From Larimichthys crocea (lineage: Eukaryota; Chordata; Actinopteri; Sciaenidae): a stretch of 64,000 nt of DNA. Location of the stretch: the NCBI RefSeq assembly GCF_000972845.2, contig NC_040016.1, positions 6,902,701 to 6,966,700 of the forward strand, in the 5' to 3' direction. Below the pieces are notes generated by a model, which worked only from the letters and a program-made list of their open reading frames with translations, was not told where the DNA came from and did not search any database. Numbering within the stretch: position 1 is the first letter of the stretch; each line of letters starts with the position of its first letter. Below are positions 24,114-36,132 of the stretch, piece by piece. Made by a program: the position numbers and the translations under genes.

Positions 24114-26321
24114 TTACTGGGAATGAGCCAGAGCTCCTGCACCCTGACCAAAGCCAAATCCCTTGGGACCAAAGTTCTTTGCATAGCAACCTGTGAATGA
24201 CAATACAGAAACTGAGAAACACTGCATAACACACTAGTTTGACTAGTGGTTTGTTTAACCTTAGTTTGAAGAGCCACATTCTCAGAACTACTGAGGATTT
24301 TAGTTATCAGCTAGCTTTTTTAAACTAGTTACTGTAAATGACAAATGAAGTCTTGTTCGAATATGATTAGGAATATATTAAATGGCAAAAGATCAGAGGG
24401 GCTACTGACCCACTGGGTCTCTGCCTGAAGTAATTTAGAAGATGATCTGCAGGTTGAGATTCAGGTCTTACTAGTTGAGGTTAACTCAACCACTGACATC
24501 TAAAGTACTCTTTGTTGTATATTTGTACTGCAGGTTCTTTAATGTATGGATTCATTCATGATTCCCCCATTTGCATTTGTTTGTTTTGATGTAAGAACGG
24601 TAACACATTTATTGATTTGTAGATTTCCCTCAGTTAATCAATAAAATAGACCAACAAATACAATTTTCTGAAGCCCAAATTGACATATTTGACTTGCTTT
24701 CGTTTGTCTGACCAACAGTCCAAAACCCCTGAGATAAGACAAAGAAAATACTCAATCCTTACATTTAAGAAGAGCTAAGGGAATTGTCGATTTAGGATTG
24801 AGACTGTTAATTGTTAATTGACTGAACTGTTATTGTCATTATCAATTACAATTATCAATTGGTTGTTTGGTTCATTATCCAGTTTGATCCTCAAATCTTT
24901 TGTTTTGTCGACAACTCAAATGTATTCAGTCTACTGTCAAAGAGACTAAAAGTATTTTTAATTTTTCCAAGCCAATTAATGATTTATCAATATTAGTTTA
25001 TTAGTTGACCACTAATCAATTAATCAACTAATCTAAAGTATTGATTTTCTGTCATCAAGCATCATTTAAGCCCTCGCTGACACACACCTTTACAGAAGAC
25101 CTCTCCGTCTCTATCAGCGACGGTCGTGGACTCGAGTCCTTTGCCACACTTAGCACAACGAAAGCAGCCTTTATGCCAGGACTGATGAGAGAGCACAGAG
25201 ATGGATCAAGAACAAACATATACAGACAACCAACACATTTATTATTAATTTGCAGCAAAACTCGTAAACTGAGATAAGTATGCATCGATTGTTCTTACAT
25301 TGCCTCCTCCGATAACCTTCTCCGCTGCGTACACTGTTTTCCCACATCGAGGACACACATCTGATCCTCCTGCTTTCTGGGCAAACTTTGAGGCGTTTGG
25401 GTTATTTGTAGGGCGATGAGGGCCTTGTCTGTCAAGAAAAAAACAAAGCTTTATAGAAGACAGTAAGGCCAACTTAGGGAGGAAACAGACGATGTCTCTG
25501 AGACTGAATACAGATATGTGAATCCTTTTTAATGTTTCATCCCTTAGCACATGGAGAAGTAGTTTTGTTCTAAAATGTACCTAAAGTATACAGTATAGCT
25601 TGATGGTGTTCATAAAAGTGTTGTTCTTGCTCACACTTCAGGCTTGATTCCAAGTCCTTCTCCTGTGTCCATACTCAGAGTACCAGCTCCACCTCCAAAG
25701 CCATAGCCTTTTGGTCCATATTTCTTCCCATAGCATGATTTGCAGTAGATCTCATCCACATGAACGGCCACTGTTGTGCTATCCAAGTTCTTCTTACAGA
25801 CCACTTACAACAACAAAAAAGGGGGGAAAAAACTCAATACAAATTAACTTTTTTGTCTGTAGCTCACAAATATCTTTACAGAAACTAGAGGAAGTAAACT
25901 CTCAAAAGCAGCTCTTATCAGTTCTGTGTGACGTTTCAAAAAAGGAAAAACTATGTGCCTGAATGATTCAGATAAATAGTTGTCTGTGCTGGAGGAGGAG
26001 TAAGTGTACCTTCCTCTGCCATATAAGGAAGACTTTGTCACATGTTTCCCCCTGAGTCCAAATAAGGACTGAGATGTCTGAGCAAAAACCTGCATATACT
26101 CACTTTCCTACTCTGATGCCAAATACTCTGCATTCCAGCCTGGCATGCATGATTTCACAGTTGGGAGTCTGGAGACGAATGAAGCAGATTACCTGAGAAC
26201 TTTAATACTTACTGCACAGAAAACAGGATTTATGCCAGCTCTTCCCTTCACACTGCACTTCCTCAGCGAAGTAGACAGTTTTCTGGCAGCAGCCGCATTT
26301 GTTTCCTCCTCCGAAAGGCAT
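24114..26321 (-). CDS. csrp1: cysteine and glycine-rich protein 1 (two LIM domains, 5 coding exons, 192 aa)
   Basis: CRP1 is a LIM-only protein of the actin cytoskeleton (alpha-actinin and zyxin partner) and nucleus, prominent in smooth muscle. Exons in coding order: 26321-26213, 25803-25635, 25428-25299, 25181-25088, 24190-24114. They total 579 nt with matching phases. LIM1 (about 9-60) has C9/C12, H30/C33, C36/C39 and the distal YCKSC. LIM2 (about 118-169) has C118/C121, H139/C142, C145/C148 and the distal CKGC. Each LIM is followed by the glycine-rich repeat ([17 protein letters not shown] and [17 protein letters not shown]). The linker [15 protein letters not shown] matches CSRP1 rather than CSRP2 or CSRP3. 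Human CSRP1 is 193 aa. The start codon lies one base inside its exon, just after the acceptor CTTACAG, so most of the leader is in a separate upstream exon. Confidence 0.96.
24590..25040. repeat. dispersed AT-rich repeat in csrp1 last intron
   Basis: Contains GTTTGTCTGACCAACAGTCC and several AATCAATTAATCAACTAATC phrases. These are also seen in rearranged form at 19560-19812 and 31610-31890. It lies wholly within the intron between coding exons 4 and 5 of csrp1. Confidence 0.5.
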
Positions 26322-27221
26322 TCTGTAAGCATGCAGGAGAGCCTGTTGTGTACATTTTTCATTCACTGTATATATAACATCTCTCTTCTGGAGTACTGAG
26401 CAGTTTTAGTCAGCAGACAGAGACCATCTGCAACACTTACGACTAGATGCAATAATACCTATAAAAGGAGAGGTACCAGACATTGCTCTTTCTTTCCCTC
26501 TCCTTGTTTCAGTGTGTAGGTATGAGTGGATATCTGAACAACTGTTCATTCCTCATTTGTAAAATGCAAATTGTCTGCTGGCGATGACCTCACACAGATA
26601 AAATGACATCATGGACACCACACCAATGTCATTTCTGAGCAATAAAAATGAAATGTCTTTTTATGGTGACGACTTTATGCAATGTTGTCATCCAGAGAGA
26701 ATGTCAGCCGCCCTGGATAAACAGGAAATTCCCCTTATTTAATTTTGTTATTGCACATTAGTAGTCATGACCTCAGAGGACCCGACAAGCTACAATGATC
26801 TGATTGAGGTTACTCAATCGATCTTTTAGAAAATAACAAATTAAAACAATATTTGGGGTTAGTTTCAGCATAATATCCAAGCTTGTTTCTGTTGTTTTTA
26901 CAGTGGCAGTGTTTCTTATCTACCTTTCCTGTTGATGCTCAGGAAACACGTTGGAAACAAAAACACATTCTATCAAGACAATAACAGGAAATTTCCAACT
27001 TTAAAGTTAGCACTCTTAAATGCATGCAGACTACTTCATAGCTATTTGTTTCAAAATATCTTTGGAAATTGTGAGAAAATTCACATTTCACATTTCATAT
27101 TTTATTCTTAATTTGACCTCAGTGAAAGTGTTTTATGCTTTCTAGTACATTTACTTTTAAATTAATTCCAATCCAGTTAAGTCTTGAGCTAATTAACTTC
27201 TTACAACTTAAACAAACCTAC

Positions 27222-27340
27222 CTGAGCTGATGTGAAAAGCTGATCCTCTCTGTGGTATTAAGAGACGACTGGGTTGAGAGGAGACACTGGTCTGATGGAG
27301 GGAAGCAGAGGGAGGTGTGAGTTTACACCAGGCTGAGCTG
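27222..27340 (-). promoter_or_regulatory. csrp1 untranslated first exon and promoter area
   Basis: A good donor, CTCAG|GTAGGT, ends at 27222 on the minus strand. It could join the acceptor at 26322 that precedes the ATG exon. No TATA box was evident just upstream, so the start of transcription is unplaced. Confidence 0.4.
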
Positions 27341-28824
27341 AGGGAGGAGTTGGGACACAGACACAAAACAAGGGAGAGACAAGTTGGGATGAAAAGGAGG
27401 AGAAAGTGAGAGAAGATTATGATGGATGGGAAAAGTGGGAGACTATAAGAGATAGATATCCATCATCTCTCATGTGTTATTAACTGCCCCACTTGGTGAA
27501 ATCAGAAGATTTCTTTCCAGATAACAGTCGAGTGTTCACATGTTGTTAACATCAATAGATGGATGGTAACTTCTTCTATCTATTATGGAGCCCACATTGT
27601 TGAGGTCTGTGATACATTGTATTTCTGCATATTTGCGATCCCACATGGAAATAAGTGGTAACCATTTTGAGTTTTGAGGATTCCCATACCAATAATTGTT
27701 TGAACTCTCAGCTTAGTCTCAGCAGCTGTGAAATAGTAGGTTACTGCAGTTCAGTTTTGTAACTGTAAAGGTTCAGCTACACTGATTCCTGATTTCTATC
27801 ATTTACAAATTACAATTAACAATAAATTATATAAAAAAAATGAATTCATTATAGCCACAAAACCGTGTTTTTCATTAGACTAGAAACATGCCATCAAAAT
27901 CTGTAATTCTTGCTTCCCCAACTGGAAGATAGACAATGTTGGTGGCTCATTGGTGAACACTGTGAACTACGTAGCAGGTAAGGAGCCAGATATTTGGTTG
28001 GTGGTGTTTGGTAGAGACCTAAACAGAGCTAAAAGGAGGGTGAATTTTAGACTTGTGTTCATCTGATGGCCAGAATTATCTGTATAAATGTTGCTGCGGC
28101 CTGCTTGATGGGTAACTTGCTATCGAGCTCACCCTATCAACATAAAAAGCCAATGTCAATGTTTCAAGCTTGGCCAGAAAAAAAATCATGTAAGGTTTTA
28201 ATTTGTGAATTCTTTGCAGTTTACTGACCACAAATATTAGCAGGCACCCTGATGATGCTCTGCCAGGCCTGTAATGCAGCCATCATTCCTTCTCACTTGT
28301 TTTAAGGAATTTTTGTCTTTTTCCCATCTGTCTGATCCTTAATAAATAAAACACATGATTGGTTGAATTGGGGTCACATGGCTGATTTGGCATGTTGGGA
28401 ACATTCCACTGTTTGGCACTGAAAACTTGGTCTGCTTTGTACATCAGTTTGAAATTATTGTCCTGCTGCTTTTGTCTTAAAGCGAGTGGGAAAGAAAAGA
28501 AAAAGGCTACAGGTCCTGCACTGTTCATCAAATATGGATGTGAACAACCTCAAAGACTCTTAAAGCTGAAAGTCCACTTTAACCTCCACAGTCACGAAAA
28601 CAGAGACACTGTCCTGACACTAATGTGTGAGATTTAAACTGAGTATAGAAACATAATGTGCTATACTTTGTTAAACTAACATGCAGTAACTCTTTTATTT
28701 CATAATAACAATTGAGATTCTTGCTCTTAACCACATCTGACATTTTCTGACAGCTCCTGCAGTGGATTTGTCTGTAGGCTAGTGCATACTGTATGTGTTG
28801 GATGTGTTTGTTTGTTGTTTTAGA

Positions 28825-28905
28825 TATGATATATATATAATATAAATATATATATAATATATATATATAGATATATATATATATAATATATATATAGATA
28901 TATAC
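28825..28905. repeat. (AT)n low-complexity block
   Basis: About 80 bases of ATATAT with occasional AATATA and AGATATA interruptions, directly abutting the SINE that follows. Confidence 0.9.
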
Positions 28906-29085
28906 ATGGCCTTTTTGAGCTTTATTTGACAGAGACAGCTGAAGAGTGACATGGGGAGAGAGAGACAGGGAATGACATGCAGGAAAGAGCCACAGGTCAG
29001 ATTTGAACCCTGGGCTGCTGCGGCAAGGACTGAGCCTGTGTACATGGGGCGGATGCTCTACCAACTGAGCTAAATGACAGCCCTG
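28906..29085 (-). mobile_element. tRNA-derived SINE
   Basis: On the minus strand the head reads TTAGCTCAGTTGGTAGAGC (plus 29055-29073), a textbook tRNA A box. The B box CCAGGGTTCAAATC follows (plus 29000-29013). The body runs through a run of GAGAGA-type sequence to the AT block. Spacing and order fit a RNA polymerase III promoter of a tRNA-derived SINE. It is not an intact tRNA gene because no acceptor stem closes. Confidence 0.85.
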
Positions 29086-29884
29086 CTGATGCCTTTTTGT
29101 GTGTGTCTGAAAACCATTAATAAAGAACATAGCATGATAAGAAGCAGTGACAGCCTAAATTTGGCCGATCTAAGAAGCAGAAACGATGCTGATGCTGCCT
29201 TACAAGGTGTTTCTGCAGAAAGCGTGGGATGTTCCTTCTTGTGGATTACTTGCTGGCTCAAAGATCTTTTGGATGGGTCAGTCAAACATTTATCTAGAAA
29301 TGTTAACTCAATCGTCGTTTGTATGCATAAAAACAATTAACATAATTAATTATTATGTTTTCTTGAGCCTTATACTCGACCGTACCATTGTATACTACTA
29401 ATATTAAACTAAACAGTATTTGAATGAACAGGTTGTCAAATCTTTTGTATTTCAGTGCAACAAATATAAAGGTTGGTTGATGTTTCCTCATGTGCAGTGG
29501 TGTAGTGCAGGCTATACAGAGTAAACCTACTTATTTTTTTAAGTCTATATCTTAAGGGATTAGGTGTTTCCATATCTATACAGTATCCTCTCTGGTGTGC
29601 ATCATTGTATTCCTAAGATTGTGAAGGCATGGCATACTTCACTCAAAATGCATAATTATGTAGCTGTCTCAACCATCTGTTGGCTAGTATTTATTGCAAT
29701 ATCTGAACCTCTTCTACAGACAATAATTTCATAATGATCCTTACTCCCTGAAGTGAAGCAGCAGAAGTTAAGAGGCCCATTTTTTTGTGAGCTAAATATG
29801 CAAGAGTAGTGTTGCTGTTCATAACACAGAGCATACACACAAGAGTATACCCACTTCTTCAGGCAGCATTATACCACTAAACAT

Positions 29885-29965
29885 ATGTTAGATTAGATTG
29901 AAGCATCTAGCTGACGCTTTTATCCAAAGCGACTTAGAAAAAAACGAGACAATAAAGGTACAGAG
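29885..29965 (+). mobile_element. short SINE-like fragment
   Basis: Contains AGCTGACGCTTTTATCCAAA followed by GCGACTTAG, a phrase typical of a widespread teleost repeat. Only a fragment is visible and its ends are uncertain. Confidence 0.5.
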
Positions 29966-31175
29966 CAACTATGTTCTTGTAAAACCTTACATGTATGAAG
30001 AGGAATTCAACCAAGAGGATAAGATCTCTGTATGTACTGTTACACTATCTATAGAAACAAGTGGAGTGATTTTATGTTTTCATTGCACTTAATACAATGA
30101 TTTGTACCTAAAATGTCCCTTATCGCCACCTAATGACTTGTTCTGGAAGGACGGTTGTTAAAAATGAGAGTTTTATTACGTCTAATTTTATAATATAGAC
30201 ACTTTTTGATCAAAAGTAATGTTATATGTGAGAAGTCATATCCTTTGATGAGTTACTGCTTTTTTGTCAAAATCTCAAACATCATCTTATCATGAGCGAA
30301 GAAAAACCTCCCTGTTTTCAACTTTGTAACAATACATTTTCCAGATGATTCGATTGGTTTATGATTTGGTTCTATTAAAGGATTAAGTGTTCCCTTATTG
30401 AAGGAAAAAACTAATCCCACCTCTTATGCTGATGGATTTTTGAGCTACACAGATTTCACTGGACGGTGAAGAAAATTCTTTTCACCACTGTTACCACCAA
30501 TAATTTGGTTTGGTTTTGACATAATATGCTACCACGGCTACTACTACTACTACATTAAAAGCATTGTTGGCATTTTATTGGTGATCTTGACATTCAACAA
30601 TCGTGCAGGTCGGGAGTTCACAGTCTGTTTTAGAACACATCATCATCACACATGACCTTTATATTATGATAGATCTATAGTCATTGGTGGTTCATGGTCA
30701 GTGTAGCTATAAACTCATCCTGTTGTTTTCAGAGTACAATCTAATGTATTCTGGAGCATTTATTGTTTATTTTTTTATCATCATTCAGTTAGAAAAAATG
30801 GGTGTTAGCACTTCCAGCATGACTCAGATATCCACAGAAGAGGAGAATCAGGAAAGGTGATACTGATAGGGAGACTGAAGTCAATACAAGGAGGAGAGTA
30901 AAAGCCAGCAGAGAGTGATGCTGCTTGGTCTGCGATCCTCCCTCTCGACAAGCCCTCTAGGCTCTTCACCATCATAGGAAGAGACAATTATGAATCCAAG
31001 AAGCCTATTTATAGCCAGCAATTGGCCAACACTAGCCCTCTGTCTCTGCTCTGTGGACATCCGCCTTGGCCAGTTGTGTAGTAGTACATGTGATTATGCT
31101 CATGACAGAGAGGGAAAAGAGAGGAAGAGTGGAGTAGAGTGACAGAGGCTCAATGGATTAATCCAGAGGAAGAGG

Positions 31176-31407
31176 AGAGGATAAAAGGCAAAGCAAGATA
31201 AGAGGCAGGGACAGGGCTGGGCTGTGGGTCCATCCATCAGTGCAGTATTGGAGTCTCATGAAGGAATTCGGCACAGTTGGGGTTTTTTTTGGGCATTTGA
31301 CCTGACTTCAAGTCAGAGCTCCTCCCCTGGTAATGGTCTCCTTTTTCTGCAGCATTTTTCAAATAAGCTTTGCCAAGTTGTCAGGTGAGAAGGAAGAGCT
31401 GGAGGAG
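31176..31407 (+). promoter_or_regulatory. candidate TATA promoter and untranslated exon upstream of nav1
   Basis: GGATAAAAGGC near 31176-31188 is a TATA-like box. A purine-rich leader and a strong donor GAG|GTGAGT at 31407 follow. No long frame crosses it. It could be a far upstream leader exon of nav1, whose first coding exons have acceptors, or an unrelated noncoding transcript. Confidence 0.25.
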
Positions 31408-31609
31408 GTGAGTTGAGAATGTGCTTGCATCTAGTCGTTAGTGTGTTGTTGTATTTGGCTCTGTGCATGTCAGTGTTTAGTGTTAAATCTACTGTGGCTG
31501 ATTTCCACGTTGTTGTTGTTGTGTGTTATTTCTGCCTCAATAATCCCCTGTAGCCTCATTTCACAATATTTTCCAAGTGCATTTATTTGCATGAGTATTT
31601 TAATTTAAA

Positions 31610-31890
31610 TGTAGAGTCGAAACAATCAGCAGACTGAATATCAATAATTATTTAAAATAAATTAAAGCAATTATTTTGATCTCTTAATTGTGAAGACATT
31701 TTAAAGCAACAAATATGGGAATATTTGCTGGTTTATTGGTTTTCTGTGACATTTAACCACATCTTTGTGTTATAGACTTGTGATCAGACAAAACAACATT
31801 CTGATCTTTTATGGACCGAATGATTATTTAAGAAAATAATCAACAGATTAATCGACAATTTAAAAAAAGAATTGTTAGCTGCAGCCCATC
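31610..31890. repeat. dispersed repeat of the ATTAATCGA/TTAGCTGCAGCCC family
   Basis: Ends AATCAACAGATTAATCGACA...TTGTTAGCTGCAGCCC, close to the copy at 19560-19812. It also contains a variant of the GACAAAACAACATTCTGATC phrase. Noncoding. Confidence 0.6.
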
Positions 31891-32764
31891 TTTGCTGACT
31901 TATCATTTGAACATGGCATTTTGATGTCAACAGTGACCTAAATCCAACTCATGAACGAAATGCCTCGATGTTCAGGCACGTCAATAATAAAGTTACTAAT
32001 CTGTCTAAATTGAACTTTTAAGCAATAAAGCTCTTGTCCAAGTCTGTGTGAGAAAACAAAGGCAAGCTGTTCTGACACAAGTAGCCAACAATTTTTGTGC
32101 TAATTCTCATATGATCATTTAAATGCATGATAATATGAAAATATAACCCGCTATTCAAAGAATAAACCTCATTAGATGCATTTTGGGGAGGAAATTAGAT
32201 AATTGCATTTAGGGTATTTAGGGCAGAGGGAGTTTGGCAGGATGTCTGAGCTGGACGACCCCCTTTGTCCGGTTCATCAAGCTGCATGTTGATGTGCTCT
32301 CTGCTGACTCCAGCTCTGTGGCACGCACTGTGGCCATAATGAGAGGTGAAGAGATGCAGTTTCATAAATTAGTCAGTAGAGGTCACATACGGGTACAGAT
32401 TGTGTTTGAGTGATGCTGAGACACACCCTGATTCCTCTCTCTCTCTCTCTCGCTCTCTGGCTGTGTCTTGCTGTCTTTTGGTGTGTACTACTTGCTGTAA
32501 GCCATGCCGATGCCAAAGGTGACAAGGTTTATCAACTGAAGCAGAACGTGCATTGAAGTGTGAAGTGCACAATTAATAAGCTGTGAGAGTAGAGTGAGGG
32601 ATGAAGGACTTTGCTATTGACTCAGTTCATCGTTTGTACCTGCCTGTGAACCTACTGATTCTTTATCTTGGCACCTTTTAATTAAGCTGCATGTTCAGCC
32701 CTGTGTGAGGGATCTAATAATGTAGATAGCAATTTGTATTTCTCAAGGTTAGACAGCATGTGTG

Positions 32765-32798
<34 letters not shown>

Positions 32799-33539
32799 TA
32801 ATTACACATTTCTGAATATTTCTATGTTCAGCCAGTTGTACATCTTTGACTGAAATCCTCATTTAACTCCTGTGTGCGACTCCACAGAAGATGTAGGCCT
32901 CTAATTTTCAAACTGTCTCAGTTTATAATCTCTCCTCACGAATTTAAGTCATCCAGCAGAGAGATTTAACTTGAAGGAGAGGCAATTTGCTCAAATTTGC
33001 AAAAGAGTTGAAAGTATAACATTACCCTCTGTTACACCACCCGTTGCTTTGTATCCTCACACCGGTTTTCTTGCCCTTGGCACTTACTAAATTTGGTCAT
33101 GATCCACCACATGTCCTTGGCCTACACATAAGTTGATTGGGTGAGTCACTTTGCAATATTTGGCCTCACAACACACAGGGGGGTTGTCTTAGTCACAGTT
33201 TGTAATCCCCACCTCAAAGATTATATGAGAAAATGTGTGTGAGCCCATGCTGTCACCATGTCATCACCCTTGTCATTCTTTTTTTTTCCTGAGCCGACAC
33301 CTCTGTGTCGGTTTCCTTTGGCCCAGATTCCCACCGAGGGAGCCTGTGCCTTGTAGGCAGCCAACTACAAACATGCAGTGACAATTCAAATCAGTTCAGT
33401 TCACTGGCTCTGGCTGTGACTCAGGACATTAAGCGGCAGGCGGAAAAGATGCATATGTAACAAAGCAAGCTGAACTGATACAAAGTGAGAGAGAGGCAGT
33501 GTGTAGTATAAGGTAGTTTTATAATCGTTTCACCAGGTA
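31891..33539. other. noncoding DNA upstream of nav1
   Basis: Nothing coding was seen. It holds a GT microsatellite at 32768-32796 and a CT run near 32436-32458. Otherwise it is unremarkable AT-rich sequence. Confidence 0.5.
32768..32796. repeat. (GT)n microsatellite
   Basis: About 14 uninterrupted GT dinucleotides. Confidence 0.95.
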
Positions 33540-34002
33540 TATAGCCCAGTTTAAGCTCAGCACTTTCTGTTCAGAGAGATTGGGGCTGGAACAGCGCCAG
33601 GTCCATTTGCAAGTCTGAGAGAGAGTGCCTGTCGGCTAAGTAGTGTGATCCACAGGCACCAACTGCAGCAGAGCATCTGTCTAGAGCGTTGTTATGCAAG
33701 CAGGAAGGGAGCAGTCCCACTTTGATCCAGACATCGGACGGATGCTGGAATGCTTCGGTCCTAGGTGCTGTTTGAGCTGGAGGCTGTTCGCTGCCCCATC
33801 TGGGAGTTTGTGTGTCGGACAGTGTACAGTACGAGCACAGGGCTCGGAGCAGCTGCCCTGCACAGTTAGAGCATGAGAGGGATGGACTGATGGACACCTG
33901 AACATAATACTCATCACTCAGCTTGACACTCTCATCGCCAAGTGGTCCCAGCTTCCCTTGCGCTTGTTAACGCTTCACTAAGTTTTTGCAACCTCATCTC
34001 AG
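33540..34002 (+). promoter_or_regulatory. candidate untranslated first exon of nav1
   Basis: A perfect-consensus donor (CTCAG|GTAAGT, exon end 34002) closes a stretch of less AT-rich sequence. Short upstream frames occur in it (for example 33694-33876). The nav1 alternative exon at 46581 begins with an acceptor, so an upstream leader exon must exist, and this is one of three candidates (others near 31407 and 43798). The promoter and start are not identifiable. Confidence 0.3.
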
Positions 34003-35218
34003 GTAAGTTTAAGTTCCCTGTTGAATACTGAGGATGAATAATATCTGTCAGAGTATGTTTTATTACAGTTTGACTAGAGAGTGGCATGCCAGCTGCATAG
34101 TTTCTTTTAATTAAGTTTGATTTTTAAATCATTTTATTGATCTTAACTTTCCATTCTGCCCTAATGACCTTGTTGTAGACAAACAAGTGCACCACTACAA
34201 AGTGCATTACACTATAGTGTTTGTTGAGGATGTGAGCAACATAGTATCCCGTGGTTGGTTGAGATATTTCTATCATGTGTATGACTGCAGGCTTAAAGGC
34301 AACAGGACACAGTTAGGCAGTTGAACTGATTCCTACAAAGACTTTGCCCATACTGGACTTTTATTGTTCTCCCTGGGACAAGGAATCATGTGCTCAGTAA
34401 TTGACTGGGATGTACTGCTGACTCATACCAATGTGTGCTATAAGATACCACTGCATCAGCTCCCACTTTTCTCACTACTCATCTCCTTAGTTTACATAGG
34501 GACACAGTAGACTGTAGTCATTCATGCGTTGCTGTTTGATGTCTTCATCAGAGAGTGAATCAACATGAGCTGTTCTTTCAGTGCCAGAAGACATTTCTAA
34601 TGACCGTCCGACATTTGAGGTAAAACACAGTGGTAAACATAAAGACTCATTTTGTATGATTTATAAATGTATGCATGCAGTAAGGGTGAGTATTAGATTT
34701 GTATTTTTTGATGCCGTTTTCAATATAATATAAGTTTCTGTACAGGTAAAAGTTTTTTTTCATCATACAGCCTTTTTTATGTAACTCTGTCTGTCCAGCA
34801 CCAAATGGAAAATGGACATAGTTAGTGATTAGCTGTCGAACATAGCTGACAGAGGTCAAGACATTTCTTCAGAGGTCGGTGGAGACTAAAGTGGAGTTCA
34901 ACTGATTGTAAATATTGGTTTTAATTTCATTGGGTGGCCAGAAACACAACTCCAAATAAATGCTAATGTCGCTAAATATGTAAATCAGAAGTTTCCTGTA
35001 ATGTTACACATTACAGCTTTATAAGGAGATGCTACGTTTTTAGGACCGGTGTCTAAGATATAGTGATATCTAGAGGTGTAGTAGCAGATTGTAACCACAT
35101 TGCCTCATCCTTTTTATAGTCATATGACAGTGGTACACCATGCATAGCAGATATAATGCAGTAAACATAATGTTTATCATCTTCATCATCTGCTTATTAG
35201 TGTGCTCACATTTTCAAA

Positions 35219-35400
35219 ATTACACTAAATGCAAAGTACATCTGAGTCTGATGGCAATGTCTTAGTTTTGCAGGTATTTAGTCATAAACCAAAGTACTGT
35301 GCAAGATAAAAAGTCAGGGGATCACCCAAGTCATTAGCATTCATCATCAATGCCAATCTATCTTGCGGATATTCCACTAGACATTTCAGACGGCTAATAA
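35219..35400 (+). repeat. interspersed repeat, GCTAACATG family, internal part
   Basis: Phrases CAAAGTACATCTGAGTCTGA, TTTTGCAGGTATTTAGTCAT and AGTCAGGGGATCACCCAAGT match the interior of a dispersed teleost repeat. Other portions of that repeat appear at 41780-42080, 49390-49570 and 51215-51250. Confidence 0.65.
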
Positions 35401-36084
35401 AAGAAGGAATCTGACTAAGCATTGCATTTCAGCTTTAGATATACGTTTCTGATGACACGTTTAGGCTTGTACCAAAAAGTATTGAATTTCCATCAGCCGT
35501 AGCCTGCACTGATGCACACAATACAGACCATAAAGTAATTCAATTCTACATGGGGAGTTCATGCATGGCTCTGGGAATACCACTAATGGTGGGTGATGTC
35601 ATTGCCAATAAAACAGATCTATCTTGTGTGCAACTTGCTGCACTTTTGAACTTAACTAACTTCAATATCACTCCAGATTATGGTACTACAACAGAAATAG
35701 TGTCCTGTGGTAGGACAACATCCATTATGGTGGTAAAAAATGCTGCTGAGGGCAGTTCTTCTCAACAGCCTGCATCATGTCCAAGACACTTTCCGAGGCT
35801 CTGCATACGTAAAGCAGATACTTTGTAGCTTCCTTCTCATCATTCCTTCAAAGAAGTACCACTGTAAGCATTGTGGTCACACAAAGCTACTGCACAGTAA
35901 ACCCATAGCTGATTTCAAATTACACATGTCATCAAAATAATTATGATGTTTATAATATTATAGCACATGCATGCACCCTGATGTTATGATGGGATGTTTT
36001 CAAATACTGGGGAGCATCATGTTCAAAGGGGTTTTTTGTTCCCTCGTAAATGCCACGTCTCAGTGTGTCCTGAATCAAACTGTC

Positions 36085-36129
<45 letters not shown>

Positions 36130-36132
36130 GTG
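36085..36132. repeat. (TGTGTA)n hexanucleotide microsatellite
   Basis: About eight near-perfect copies of the hexamer. It explains the periodic valine-tyrosine or threonine-histidine frames seen on both strands. Confidence 0.9.

Larger units (their letters stand above)
27341..31175. other. noncoding DNA between csrp1 and nav1
   Basis: AT-rich DNA with an AT-dinucleotide block, an adjoining SINE and a short SINE-like fragment, annotated separately. No coding exon was recognised. The long frame 28579-29130 on the minus strand is built from the repeat and SINE. Confidence 0.5.

Noticed and set aside
29000..29073. possible tRNA gene
   Set aside because: A and B boxes are present but there is no foldable acceptor stem, and it continues into a SINE body.
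28579..29130. 183-codon minus-strand frame
   Set aside because: It runs through the (AT)n block and the SINE; the Ile/Tyr repeats are compositional.
31264..31274. GAATTCGGCAC, resembling a cDNA-library EcoRI adaptor
   Set aside because: The match stops after 11 bases and flanking sequence continues as ordinary genomic DNA, so it is most likely chance.
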